From NCBI GenBank assembly GCA_033063855.1, contig CP093829.1:9620243-9684242 (forward strand): a stretch of 64,000 nt of DNA, written 5' to 3'. Made by a program: the position numbers and the translations under genes. Within the stretch, counting starts at the first letter, position 1; every line of letters starts with the position of its first letter. Positions 56,465 through 64,000 of this stretch are shown here, one piece after another. The notes beneath the pieces were generated by a model that was not told the DNA's origin, made no database searches, and was given only the letters and a program-made list of their open reading frames with translations. The stretch is from Smittia aterrima. Taxonomy: Eukaryota > Arthropoda > Insecta > Diptera > Chironomidae.

Positions 56465-56785
56465 ATGAAATTCATTTTGATTGTTGCACTTTCGGTTGCT
56501 GCTTGCCTCGCCGCTCCAGCTGAAGATCACGCACAAATCCTTCGCTACGAGAACGAGCAAAGTGAAGATCACTCTTACAACTTCGCATTCGACACCAGCG
56601 ACGGAATTTCACGACAGGAACAAGCTGAGCTTAAAAACGCAGGACAAGAAGACGAAGCAATGGTCGTTCGTGGATCATTCTCTTACACTGGAGACGATGG
56701 CGTCCTCTACACCATCAACTACATCGCTGACGAGAACGGATTCCGTCCACAAGGCGCACATTTGCCAGTAGCACCAGAAGCATAA
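56465..56785 (+). CDS. RR-1 cuticle protein, intronless
   Basis: 106 residues, one exon. Signal peptide MKFILIVALSVAACLAAP; then YENEQSEDHSYNFAFDTSDG, GSFSYTGDDGVLYTINY, ADENGFRPQGAHLP and the end PVAPEA shared with the genes at 57177, 58519, 60441 and 63658. It has an extended acidic stretch (QSEDHS) before the core. Codon use is richer in C-ending codons than in the peptide cluster. Confidence 0.93.
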   Translation: MKFILIVALSVAACLAAPAEDHAQILRYENEQSEDHSYNFAFDTSDGISRQEQAELKNAGQEDEAMVVRGSFSYTGDDGVLYTINYIADENGFRPQGAHLPVAPEA

Positions 56786-56982
56786 GAAGTTTTAACATCA
56801 GCCACCAGAAGCTTTCATTAGGATTTAAGTTTGTAATTAAGTAAAAGGTTTGAACTTAAAATAAAAACCAAGTCGTTTAAAGCCAATCCTCTTCTTTTTT
56901 ATTATTGATGGGTCCAATCAGCGCTTCGGCTTTTAATTCCGCAACAGTTCAAAAAAAGATTTTTCATAACTCTTTTCGTGTT

Positions 56983-57083
56983 ATGCAAATTATTGTCCAT
57001 ACATAACTGATATGTCGGAAATTTTTGGCGTTGTCTCAGTATTTATCTAAATCAATCAAATCTGCAATCAAAACGTATAAAAG
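56983..57083 (+). promoter_or_regulatory. octamer and TATA box of a cuticle gene
   Basis: TTATGCAAAT with octamer at 56983-56990 and TATAAAAG at 57076-57083; ATG at 57177. Confidence 0.6.
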
Positions 57084-57176
57084 CGCGATGACTCGTAGAA
57101 AAATTATGTATTTTATCAGCAATATTCCAACAGTTCGCATCGACTCAGTGTCAAAGACAAAAAAAAGTATTTTAAA

Positions 57177-57491
57177 ATGAAATTCATTGTGATTCTTGCT
57201 CTTACCATCACCGCTTGCCTCGCTCGCCCCGCCGAAGACGCAACCGTCTTGAAATACGAAAGTGCCGTTAACGTCGATGGATACAACTTCGCTCTCCAAA
57301 CCAGCGATGGAACTAACCGCGACGAAACTGGTGAACTTAAGAACGCTGGAGCTGAAAATGAAGCTTTAGTCGTCCGTGGATCATTCTCATGGGTCGCTCC
57401 TGATGGCGAAACTTACTCGATCAACTTCACCGCTGATGAGACCGGCTACCACCCAGAAGGCGCTCATATTCCAGTTGCCCCAGAAGCATAA
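57177..57491 (+). CDS. RR-1 cuticle protein, intronless
   Basis: 104 residues, one exon. Signal peptide MKFIVILALTITACLARP; core DGYNFALQTSDGTNRDETG, GSFSWVAPDGETYSINF, ADETGYHPEGAHIPVAPEA. The ADENGF block is altered to ADETGY, still within the RR consensus (E-x-G-Y/F). It lies 391 bp downstream of the previous cuticle gene. Confidence 0.93.
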   Translation: MKFIVILALTITACLARPAEDATVLKYESAVNVDGYNFALQTSDGTNRDETGELKNAGAENEALVVRGSFSWVAPDGETYSINFTADETGYHPEGAHIPVAPEA

Positions 57492-58340
57492 GAAAATCAG
57501 CAAATGTGATCAGCAGCTTTCAGTGAATTTTATCACAAAAAGTTAAACCAATGGATTTTGATAAGCAAATAAAAAAAATTCTTTAGTTACAAAAGAAAAA
57601 TGGTTTTTTAAAAATTTATTAAATCACCTAATCTTGAAAATATTAGTGAACGAGAACTCTAATATTTTCTTATGAAAATTTAATTTCGATTTCGATGAAG
57701 TTTGAGGAAATGAAATGAAGACACGTGGTCGCGTTCTTGTTCTTTTTCTCTTCCTGATACTCAATCGATTTCGTGATATTTTAAAATAAAGAAACTGCAA
57801 CAAAGAAATTTTAAAGATTTTTTCTATTTTTAGTTTCAGATTTCTTAATTAATTTTTTAATCTTTCGATGATGAATGTCAAAGACACAAACTTATAATTT
57901 ATTGATATTTTAATAAATCACGTAAACAAACTTTTGTCTTTTAAAACGAAACTTTGATCTTCAATTTTTTTTTTCGATTATTTAAAAAAATAATATATAG
58001 AATAAATAATATATTTTCCAGATAATCAAAGAAATCTTTTAAAAATGAAGTTCTGAAGTTCGACCTTGAATTTTCTATGCAACATCGGGAATGGCCTTGA
58101 AAAGATCGAGAAGAGACACAGATAACTTAATGAGGAACAAAAAAAATTCATAAAGTTCATAAATTCTTAATTAGATCATTCATTCTAAATTTCTGAATAT
58201 CCAGAACTTCTTTTTAAAAAAAATTTGGACACTTCTAAAGTTGCGTCAACGCTTCTCTTGCTTAGACATTTCAATAATCGATTGCGTTGGATAAAATTTA
58301 AGCACAGCGCCAAAATAAAGATTTCAAAAAGATTCGAGTT
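57492..58340. other. spacer in the cuticle cluster
   Basis: AT-rich; no gene seen. Confidence 0.5.
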
Positions 58341-58432
58341 ATGCAAATTGATGATCAGGAAACAAATGTCTTGGCTCTGTTTCAGTCTTAAGCTATCAAA
58401 TTAGCATCCGTGATAAGCCAAACATATAAAAG
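58341..58432 (+). promoter_or_regulatory. octamer and TATA box of a cuticle gene
   Basis: Octamer in GTTATGCAAAT (58341-58348) and TATAAAAG at 58425-58432, followed by CCCTGCG. The stretch GATAAGCC..TATAAAAGCCCTGCG is nearly repeated at 59690-59717. Confidence 0.6.
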
Positions 58433-58518
58433 CCCTGCGAATCTCTCATTCGTCACGTATTCATTCACCAACCATATTCTTGTTCAGTTCAGCTTCGTGC
58501 CTCTAACAAAAAATCAAA

Positions 58519-58833
58519 ATGAAATTCATTGTGATCCTCGCTCTTGCCGTCGCCGCCTGCATGGCCGCCCCAGCTGAAGACGCCACCGTCCTCAAGTACG
58601 AAAGCGATGTCGGAGTTGACGCCTACAAATTCGCCGTTGAAACCAGCGATGGAAAGAAACACGACGAATCAGGTGTCCTCAAGAACGCCGGAGCCGAAAA
58701 CGAAGCCATCTCAGTCACTGGATCTTTCACATACGTCGGAGATGATGGCCAGACTTACACTGTCACCTATGTTGCTGACGAGAACGGTTTCCAACCATCA
58801 GGAGCTCATTTGCCAGTTGCCCCAGAAGCATAA
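58519..58833 (+). CDS. RR-1 cuticle protein, intronless
   Basis: 104 residues, one exon. Signal peptide MKFIVILALAVAACMAAP; VDAYKFAVETSDGKKHDESG; GSFTYVGDDGQTYTVTY; ADENGFQPSGAHLPVAPEA. Very close in protein and DNA to the gene at 60441-60755, so the two arose by recent duplication or are homogenised by gene conversion. Strong bias to C-ending codons suggests high expression. Confidence 0.94.
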   Translation: MKFIVILALAVAACMAAPAEDATVLKYESDVGVDAYKFAVETSDGKKHDESGVLKNAGAENEAISVTGSFTYVGDDGQTYTVTYVADENGFQPSGAHLPVAPEA

Positions 58834-59587
58834 GATGTTTGCCAACAATTCTACGATCAGCCTCAGAACAAATCTTCAACTCAACCTCATGTGGATTACT
58901 CAGACGCTTTAAGTTAAGATGAAGAAACGTTTTGAGTTTGTGAAAATTAGCTCAATTGGTGAATTTTCTATTGTAAATAAATGATAAAATCAAATATTTC
59001 GCTTTTTTTTCGATAATTTCAATCATCAAAGTTTGGTCTTGATGATAAAAATGTTTTTAAATTTCAGTTTATCAAAGTCAATATTTTAATTTTGGAATGC
59101 TCGAATATTTATGAAAATATTTGGCATTTCGTTAAATATTTCCGAAGGACTTTTATCAATCGATGAACGGAATTTTCGATAAACAGATTACTAACTTGCT
59201 TGGCTTTAAGGTTGCTCGTCGAACCTTGACCTCGTCGAGAATCTTTATCGACTTTTGGGTCCTTGACATTTTCGTAAGATTCTCGAATCCTTTTCGTAAC
59301 CTTTTTAAGCTTTGATACAAGAAAAGTCTTAATGAGAATTGATTTATTGTATTTAAAAGATTTAAAACGTTTACGTGAAGATCCAAAATTAAATTTAAAT
59401 TTGTTTCTCTTTCAACTTGAAAATATTTTCGTTGTCAAGCGCGTTCTTTTTGGAAGCTTAAACTTAACGGAAACTTTCTTTGGAAATTTGTAAAAATATT
59501 TCTTAAAAACTGAAGATTTCGTTTTTAAATTCTGAAAGCTTGTTCAACATTTTAATTCTCGATTCGAGATCCAAAAAGATTCAAGTT
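58834..59587. other. spacer in the cuticle cluster
   Basis: 3' region of the preceding gene, then AT-rich sequence with no gene seen. Confidence 0.5.
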
Positions 59588-59748
59588 ATGCAAATAGATC
59601 GTCGCGTAAGCTTCGGTTAAGCTTTAATAGTTAAGACGTAGAAAATAAATGTGTTGGCTTGATTCTAAAGCAATCACATTAGCATCTTCGATAAGCTGCG
59701 TGTATAAAAGCCCTGCGGAGCGTTTAGTCATGATGTATTTTGTCAGTT
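59588..59748 (+). promoter_or_regulatory. orphan cuticle-type promoter
   Basis: Octamer in GTTATGCAAAT at 59588-59595, TATAAAAG at 59703-59710 with CCCTGCGGAG after it, and TCAGTT at 59743-59748. It copies the promoter at 58.3-58.5 kb, but no MKF-type start or RR-coding frame follows before the next gene's own promoter at 60272. Confidence 0.65.
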
Positions 59749-60271
59749 GCCTTACATTGGATCAGAGCTAATTGACCTAAAGTTACAAAAAAAGCTGCTG
59801 GAGATCTCATTCAACTTTGTTCAAGTTTAAATGACAATTTCTTCTTTTCGAGACAATTACGATTCCAGAAAATTCGACGCCAGAAGCTGCTGGAGTTCTT
59901 TTCAACAATAAATCTACTTCACTCAAGTTCAAATGACAATTTCATCTTTTTCCAGACAATTAAAAACACCGTTTAAAAAAACTTTTTTTCATAGCATTCT
60001 GAGAACATTCAAAAAGAATCCAATTAAACTATTCGCGGAGACATAAAAACCTGCTTTGAACCCCCCAAAAGCTTCATTTGATTATAAAAGATTTTACGAT
60101 CTTGTTTCAAGCCTCGAAATATGAAAAGTTCACGGGGCCGTTCATCAGCTTCGACAATGTTCGCTTCGAACCGTAAAGTGTGAAAAATGACATTTCTACG
60201 TTGAGACGTTCGGAAGGTTCCGAAAATGAAAATCTCCTTAATTGCCACGACTCTCGGTTCACATTCGTGTT
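59749..60271. other. non-coding DNA after the orphan promoter, with a direct repeat
   Basis: A block containing GCTGCTGGAGATCTCATTC and AAATGACAATTTCTTCTTTT (from 59792) recurs from 59887 as GCTGCTGGAGTTCTTTTC and AAATGACAATTTCATCTTTT, period about 95 bp. No open frame with a signal peptide. Confidence 0.55.
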
Positions 60272-60353
60272 ATGCAAATTCATCGTCGGGTCGGAAATCA
60301 AGTTGCAAATTTTAACAAACGAACATCCGATTAAGTTTGCTTTAGTATAAAAG
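60272..60353 (+). promoter_or_regulatory. octamer and TATA box of a cuticle gene
   Basis: CGTGTTATGCAAATTCATCG (octamer 60272-60279), TATAAAAG at 60346-60353; ATG at 60441. Confidence 0.6.
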
Positions 60354-60440
60354 CTCAAAGCTTCTGACTTAAGTTAAGTATTCTGACAAAACTCTTCCTC
60401 CAGTTAACACAGTTTCGTGTAAATCAAACAAAAAAACAAA

Positions 60441-60755
60441 ATGAAATTCTTCTTGATCCTCGCTCTCGCAGTCGCTGCATGCCTTGCCGCCCCAGCTGAA
60501 GACGCCACCGTCGTTAAGTATGAAAGTGATGTCGGAATTGACGCCTACAAATTCGCCGTTGAAACCAGCGATGGAAAGAAACATGAAGAATCAGGAAACC
60601 TCAAGAACGCTGGATCCGAAAACGAAGCCATCTCAGTCACTGGATCATTCACATACGTCGGAGATGATGGTGTCACATACACTGTCACCTACGTCGCTGA
60701 CGAGAACGGTTTCCAACCATCAGGAGTTCACTTGCCAGTTGCCCCAGAAGCATAA
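60441..60755 (+). CDS. RR-1 cuticle protein, intronless
   Basis: 104 residues, one exon. Signal peptide MKFFLILALAVAACLAAP; IDAYKFAVETSDGKKHEESG; GSFTYVGDDGVTYTVTY; ADENGFQPSGVHLPVAPEA. It is the sister copy of 58519-58833 and differs at about a dozen residues. Confidence 0.94.
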   Translation: MKFFLILALAVAACLAAPAEDATVVKYESDVGIDAYKFAVETSDGKKHEESGNLKNAGSENEAISVTGSFTYVGDDGVTYTVTYVADENGFQPSGVHLPVAPEA

Positions 60756-62001
60756 GAACATCACCGAACCGCCTTCATCAAGATTCAACGAGCAAAGTCT
60801 AAGCGACAATCTGTCAACTCCTAAACACGATGTGGATTACTCTGATTCGAGTTTCGAACGAAATGGAAAAGTGCTTAGTTGTTTGTGAAGAGAATCTTGA
60901 AACCGAAAAACTCTCCGAAATTCCAAAATTTGTGAATTTACTACTTTGTAAATAAAAGAGATAATTTAAAAAAAAAACTTTTTTTTCGTCTTTCGTCATG
61001 TGAATTGCAGTGAGATCTTTCGAGAGAGATGAACTTAGAGTTTTGACCATGTGGCGATGCTGCCGGAGTTTGTTCGATCTTCATATTTGAATAGCCCAAA
61101 TTATACATCACGAACGATTACGAAAGGTGCTCAAATGATCGTTCAATACACTCGGTCGATATAGGTGAGACCGATAGCAAGAAGAAGTTGAACGTTGCTG
61201 TCATTACATAAAGTCATCGACGACTGAAAATAATGAGCGATTTGCTTGCGGGAGCGTCGATCAATTTCTCATTATGTCATCATCATCGAAGACTCTTCAT
61301 GACGTCGAAGCTCGCCTTGCTATCTGACTTTGAATATGCGGATCATTTCAGATTCTTATCATCGACCGCTGCGAAATCGTTGACCATGAAAAAATCGATC
61401 GATTCGCTTTAAAAATCGTCTGATCGAGTCACGAGATGGCACAAGATTAACAGCAGCACATTTTGCTTTAAGAATTTTTCTTCTAATTTTTTTTGAAAAT
61501 TCTTCTTCTTCTTTTACGAGGTTTACCGAGCGTAAACTTGAAATATTTACTCGTGCGTGGTTGTTGACTCTTCACTGAATTCTCATCAAATTGGAACGAA
61601 GAAGAAAAAGAAGTAAATGCTGTAAATGTCATCACACTTCAAGAGGCGTTTTGTCGATTACATAAAAAGACTTAGAGAAATTGGTTTATCACCTTTGAGA
61701 CACTAACTGAGTAATGGGAGCAGCCCATCAATCTCATGCGTTAATTAAATCAATTAAAAAACTATTAAGGCGTGAATTGAGGTCTGTCGATGATCCGAAC
61801 TTATTTAAGAAGCGATAAAAGATTTATGAGAAAACTTGTTTCGATTTTATCTAATTTGCGTTAGCGAGAGTTGAGCTTTGTGAGTTTGCAAAAACTTAGA
61901 AATTTCAATTTTTTCTTCTTCATATATTTGACGTAAAAATGAGAATTAATTACAAAGAGATGGAAAGTGTATGAGGAAGTGACCGATTAATCACTGACGA
62001 C
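60756..62001. other. spacer between plus and minus halves of the cuticle cluster
   Basis: 1.2 kb with converging 3' ends of the genes at 60441 (+) and 62397 (-). No gene seen. Confidence 0.5.
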
Positions 62002-62397
62002 TTATGCAACTGGGATGTGGGCAGCTGAAGGTTGGAAACCGTTCTCATCAGCGATGTAGTTGACGGTGTAGGTTTGTCCATCATCTCCGACGAACGAGAA
62101 TGATCCAGTGACTGAGAGGGCTTCAGTTTCAGTTCCAGCGTTCTTGAGGACTGCGGATTCTTCACGTTTTTGTCCGTCGCTTTGTTCGAAGCTGTTTTTT
62201 TTTGAATTAGAAGAATTCTTTTAATTTTCTTTTTCACTTTTCTTCAAAACTTTTTATTAAACTTACGCAAATTTGTATCCATCAATTCCAATGTTCTCGA
62301 AGTCGTTCTTGAGGATTTGAACGTCCTGTGGAGCTTGTCCTTGTGGAGCGGCCAATGAGGCGACGATGACGGCAGCGAAGATGATGAGGAATTTCAT
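62002..62397 (-). CDS. RR-1 cuticle protein with one intron
   Basis: Exons 62397-62267 and 62191-62002, phase 2, 106 residues. Signal peptide MKFLIIFAAVIVASLAAP, QGQAPQDVQIL, then GIDGYKFAFEQSDGQKREE, GSFSFVGDDGQTYTVNY, ADENGFQPSAAHIPVA. Reverse TATA box at 62481-62488. The intron site (YKF-A/FEQ) matches that in the genes at 51637, 53730 and 63658. Confidence 0.94.
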
Positions 62398-62480
62398 TTT
62401 GAATTATTTGTGAGGTTTGTAAGATCTTTCTTGTAAGACTTGTGAGATTACTGTGATGATAATGCAACTGCCGTTTGTCG

Positions 62481-62488
62481 CTTTTATA
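62481..62488 (-). promoter_or_regulatory. TATA box of a cuticle gene (minus)
   Basis: CTTTTATA on the plus strand, i.e. TATAAAAG reading toward the gene at 62397, 84 bp before its ATG. No TTATGCAAAT element is seen upstream. Confidence 0.65.
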
Positions 62489-63273
62489 GTTGAATTGCCA
62501 AAGATTTTTTTTTTCGGCGGTTCCTCTATGTGCAGAAATCAATACAAAGTCATAATAATAATACGAGACGACACTCGCTCTTCTCTACAATACATCCCAG
62601 AAATACGATAATTAATCTCTACGCTTCTTACTTCCATCTAAGCAAGTGTGATGGTGTTTAAATGTTATCTTGCTCTTTATTTAGTCAGAGGCTTGTCAAG
62701 GTTCACCATTCGCTGACGCATCGCTTCGGGGATTTCCAATTGTTCCAAGCCCTGGACAATTTTAGTTTCCATAATGAAACCAACTGAGCTTTTGATGGAA
62801 CGAATTGCAATCGCTGCGAGTGTCATTGAAACATCAAAAGCTTATCTGGATCAAAAGAAAGAAGAAAAAGCTCTCTCGAAGGAGAAGGAGAGTCTTGAAC
62901 AATTTCACGCCGACAATCATGCTTTCCGAATAGGTCAACTAGACGAGACAATACCGCGAAGCACAAAAAAAATTACAAAATGTTAGTGGAAGAAGACGAG
63001 ACGAAGAGCTGACAATGACGAAAACACGTTTAAGCTTTAGGCGTCTTCATGCAAATGCTATTTCTAAATCAAATCGAACTCTTTGTTGCTCGACAAAAAG
63101 TCAAAACAGTTTACATCTTCCCGATAATTTCTAGATTATTTCGTGAACGACAACTTCCGCTGAATAAAAAATTCGCTTTTTAATGTTTTCAGGGTAAAAT
63201 CGACTTCGATTTATTTTTTGGAGGAAATTATCTACACAAAGGAATCGTGGGGAGATGGGAATAGTAAAACTAT
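62489..63273. other. spacer between the two minus-strand cuticle genes
   Basis: Two overlapping small open frames lie on opposite strands: plus 62774-62986 (70 codons, starts MKPTELLMERIAIAASV, Lys/Glu-rich) and minus 62669-62774 region (short frame with METKIVQGLEQLEIPEAMRQ). Neither has a known motif or partner exons; either could be a fragment of a small gene. I do not annotate them as coding. Confidence 0.35.
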
Positions 63274-63658
63274 TTATGCCTCTGGAGCGACGGGAAGATG
63301 AGGTGCTGATGGTTGGAAACCATTCTCGTCAGCGACGTAGGTGACTGTGTAAGTTTGTCCATCATCACCGACGAACGAGAATGATCCAGTGACGGAGATT
63401 GACTCGTTCTCTGATCCCAAGTTGTTTACAACTGCAGTCTCTTCACGTTTCTGTCCATCATCTTGCTCGAAACTAAAGCAAAGAAATATTTTTTTATTAG
63501 AAAATTTCAAAGCAAAAGAGAAAAGAAAGTTCTTACGCAAATTTGTATCCATCAATTCCAATGTTGTCGAATTCGTTTCTGAGGATTTGAACATCTTGTG
63601 GCGCTGGGGCGGCCAAGGCAGCGACGATGACAAATGCGAACACAATAAGGAATTTCAT
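63274..63658 (-). CDS. RR-1 cuticle protein with one intron
   Basis: Exons 63658-63537 and 63472-63274, phase 2, 106 residues. Signal peptide MKFLIVFAFVIVAALAAP, APQDVQILRNEF, GIDGYKFAFEQDDGQKREE, GSFSFVGDDGQTYTVTY, ADENGFQPSAPHLPVAPEA. It pairs with the gene at 62002-62397 as a tandem duplicate. Reverse TATA box at 63731-63738. Confidence 0.94.
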
Positions 63659-63730
63659 TTTGGCTGATATCGGTTGTTTTTGTTACAAACTGAAGAAAGA
63701 CTGTGAATGGCGCTTCTTTACGACCGATCG

Positions 63731-63738
63731 CTTTTATA
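63731..63738 (-). promoter_or_regulatory. TATA box of the last cuticle gene (minus)
   Basis: CTTTTATA on the plus strand (TATAAAAG on the minus strand), 73 bp before the ATG at 63658. Confidence 0.65.
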
Positions 63739-64000
63739 CTCCGCAAGAATTAATCATATGCAGACATTGCCAAAAGAGCGATAAAATGTTAACAAGAATA
63801 TCGAACAGAGCCTGACATTTACAATCCGATTTAGTTTTGGGCAGAGACCGATTACGTTTATCGTCCAACAAAATTTACATTCGGAGTATGGCCCTGGTGA
63901 GGTTTGATCACGGCGCGTGTGTGTGATTATTGTCACATCGAGAGAGATGTTGATACAATTTAGGGAAATTAGAATTGAAAGAAAGTTCTTTTTTAAAAAT

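Noticed and set aside
62774..62986. Lys/Glu-rich 70-codon frame between the minus-strand cuticle genes
   Set aside because: Looks somewhat coding, but lacks a family match or partner exons, and an antisense frame competes with it; left as a note in the spacer.
1..64000. CRISPR arrays, rRNA or tRNA genes
   Set aside because: None seen on reading both strands; the tandem arrays present are satellites without the spacer structure of CRISPR. A tRNA scan could not be run.

Overview
The window is nuclear DNA from an insect. Genes are split by short introns (mostly 50-170 bp), bounded by GT-AG, and the spacers are AT-rich. Protein content is clearly arthropod: many RR-1 chitin-binding cuticle proteins, an insect-type estrogen-related receptor (ERR), and TATA plus TCAGTT-type core promoters. 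Compactness and lineage-specific F-box/LRR copies suggest a nematoceran fly, perhaps a chironomid midge; that assignment is an inference of low confidence.

Layout. 1-7.1 kb: the 3' end of ATG2 (+), then on the minus strand two related secreted proteins with CCC motifs (1262-2023 and 5898-7097), an uncharacterised 216-aa protein and two tandem single-domain sterol carrier protein-2 genes. 7.1-19.8 kb is gene-poor: only a divergent PKA catalytic subunit (14590-15858, minus) is convincing; the rest may be 5' regulatory or intronic sequence of ERR (coding 19835-21523, +). 23-36.6 kb is a dense housekeeping block arranged largely as head-to-head pairs: ATG10/adenylate kinase 2, a short TRAIP-like RING protein/PEX2, and HEATR6/ZNF598. 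An F-box/LRR gene (28445-29932) lies between PEX2 and HEATR6, and the old PEX2-HEATR6 junction is duplicated on both sides of it.

37-51.2 kb is a dynamic accessory region. It holds about fourteen copies (seven intact, seven broken) of a small secreted peptide gene family on both strands. Each intact copy has a 21-nt first exon for MTKLFLQ-like residues, a phase-0 intron, a signal peptide, a Pro/Thr-rich middle and a C-terminus ending in Gly directly before the stop. The copies share a TATA/initiator promoter and often sit head to head. A peptide gene plus F-box/LRR gene unit is duplicated (37.7-39.5 and 40.9-43.4 kb). At least two mobile-element insertions interrupt the cluster: a GC-rich-ended element carrying a GT microsatellite and minisatellites (about 45.4-46.85 kb), and a nested terminal-inverted-repeat element (47870-49712) with a TGAATT target duplication.

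51.6-63.7 kb is an RR-1 cuticle protein cluster (six + genes, two - genes; a ninth lies at 23.3 kb). The intronless members mostly share a promoter with a TTATGCAAAT octamer upstream of TATAAAAG, and one such promoter (59.6-59.75 kb) has no gene after it.

All functional statements rest on reading conserved motifs by eye; no database search was run.
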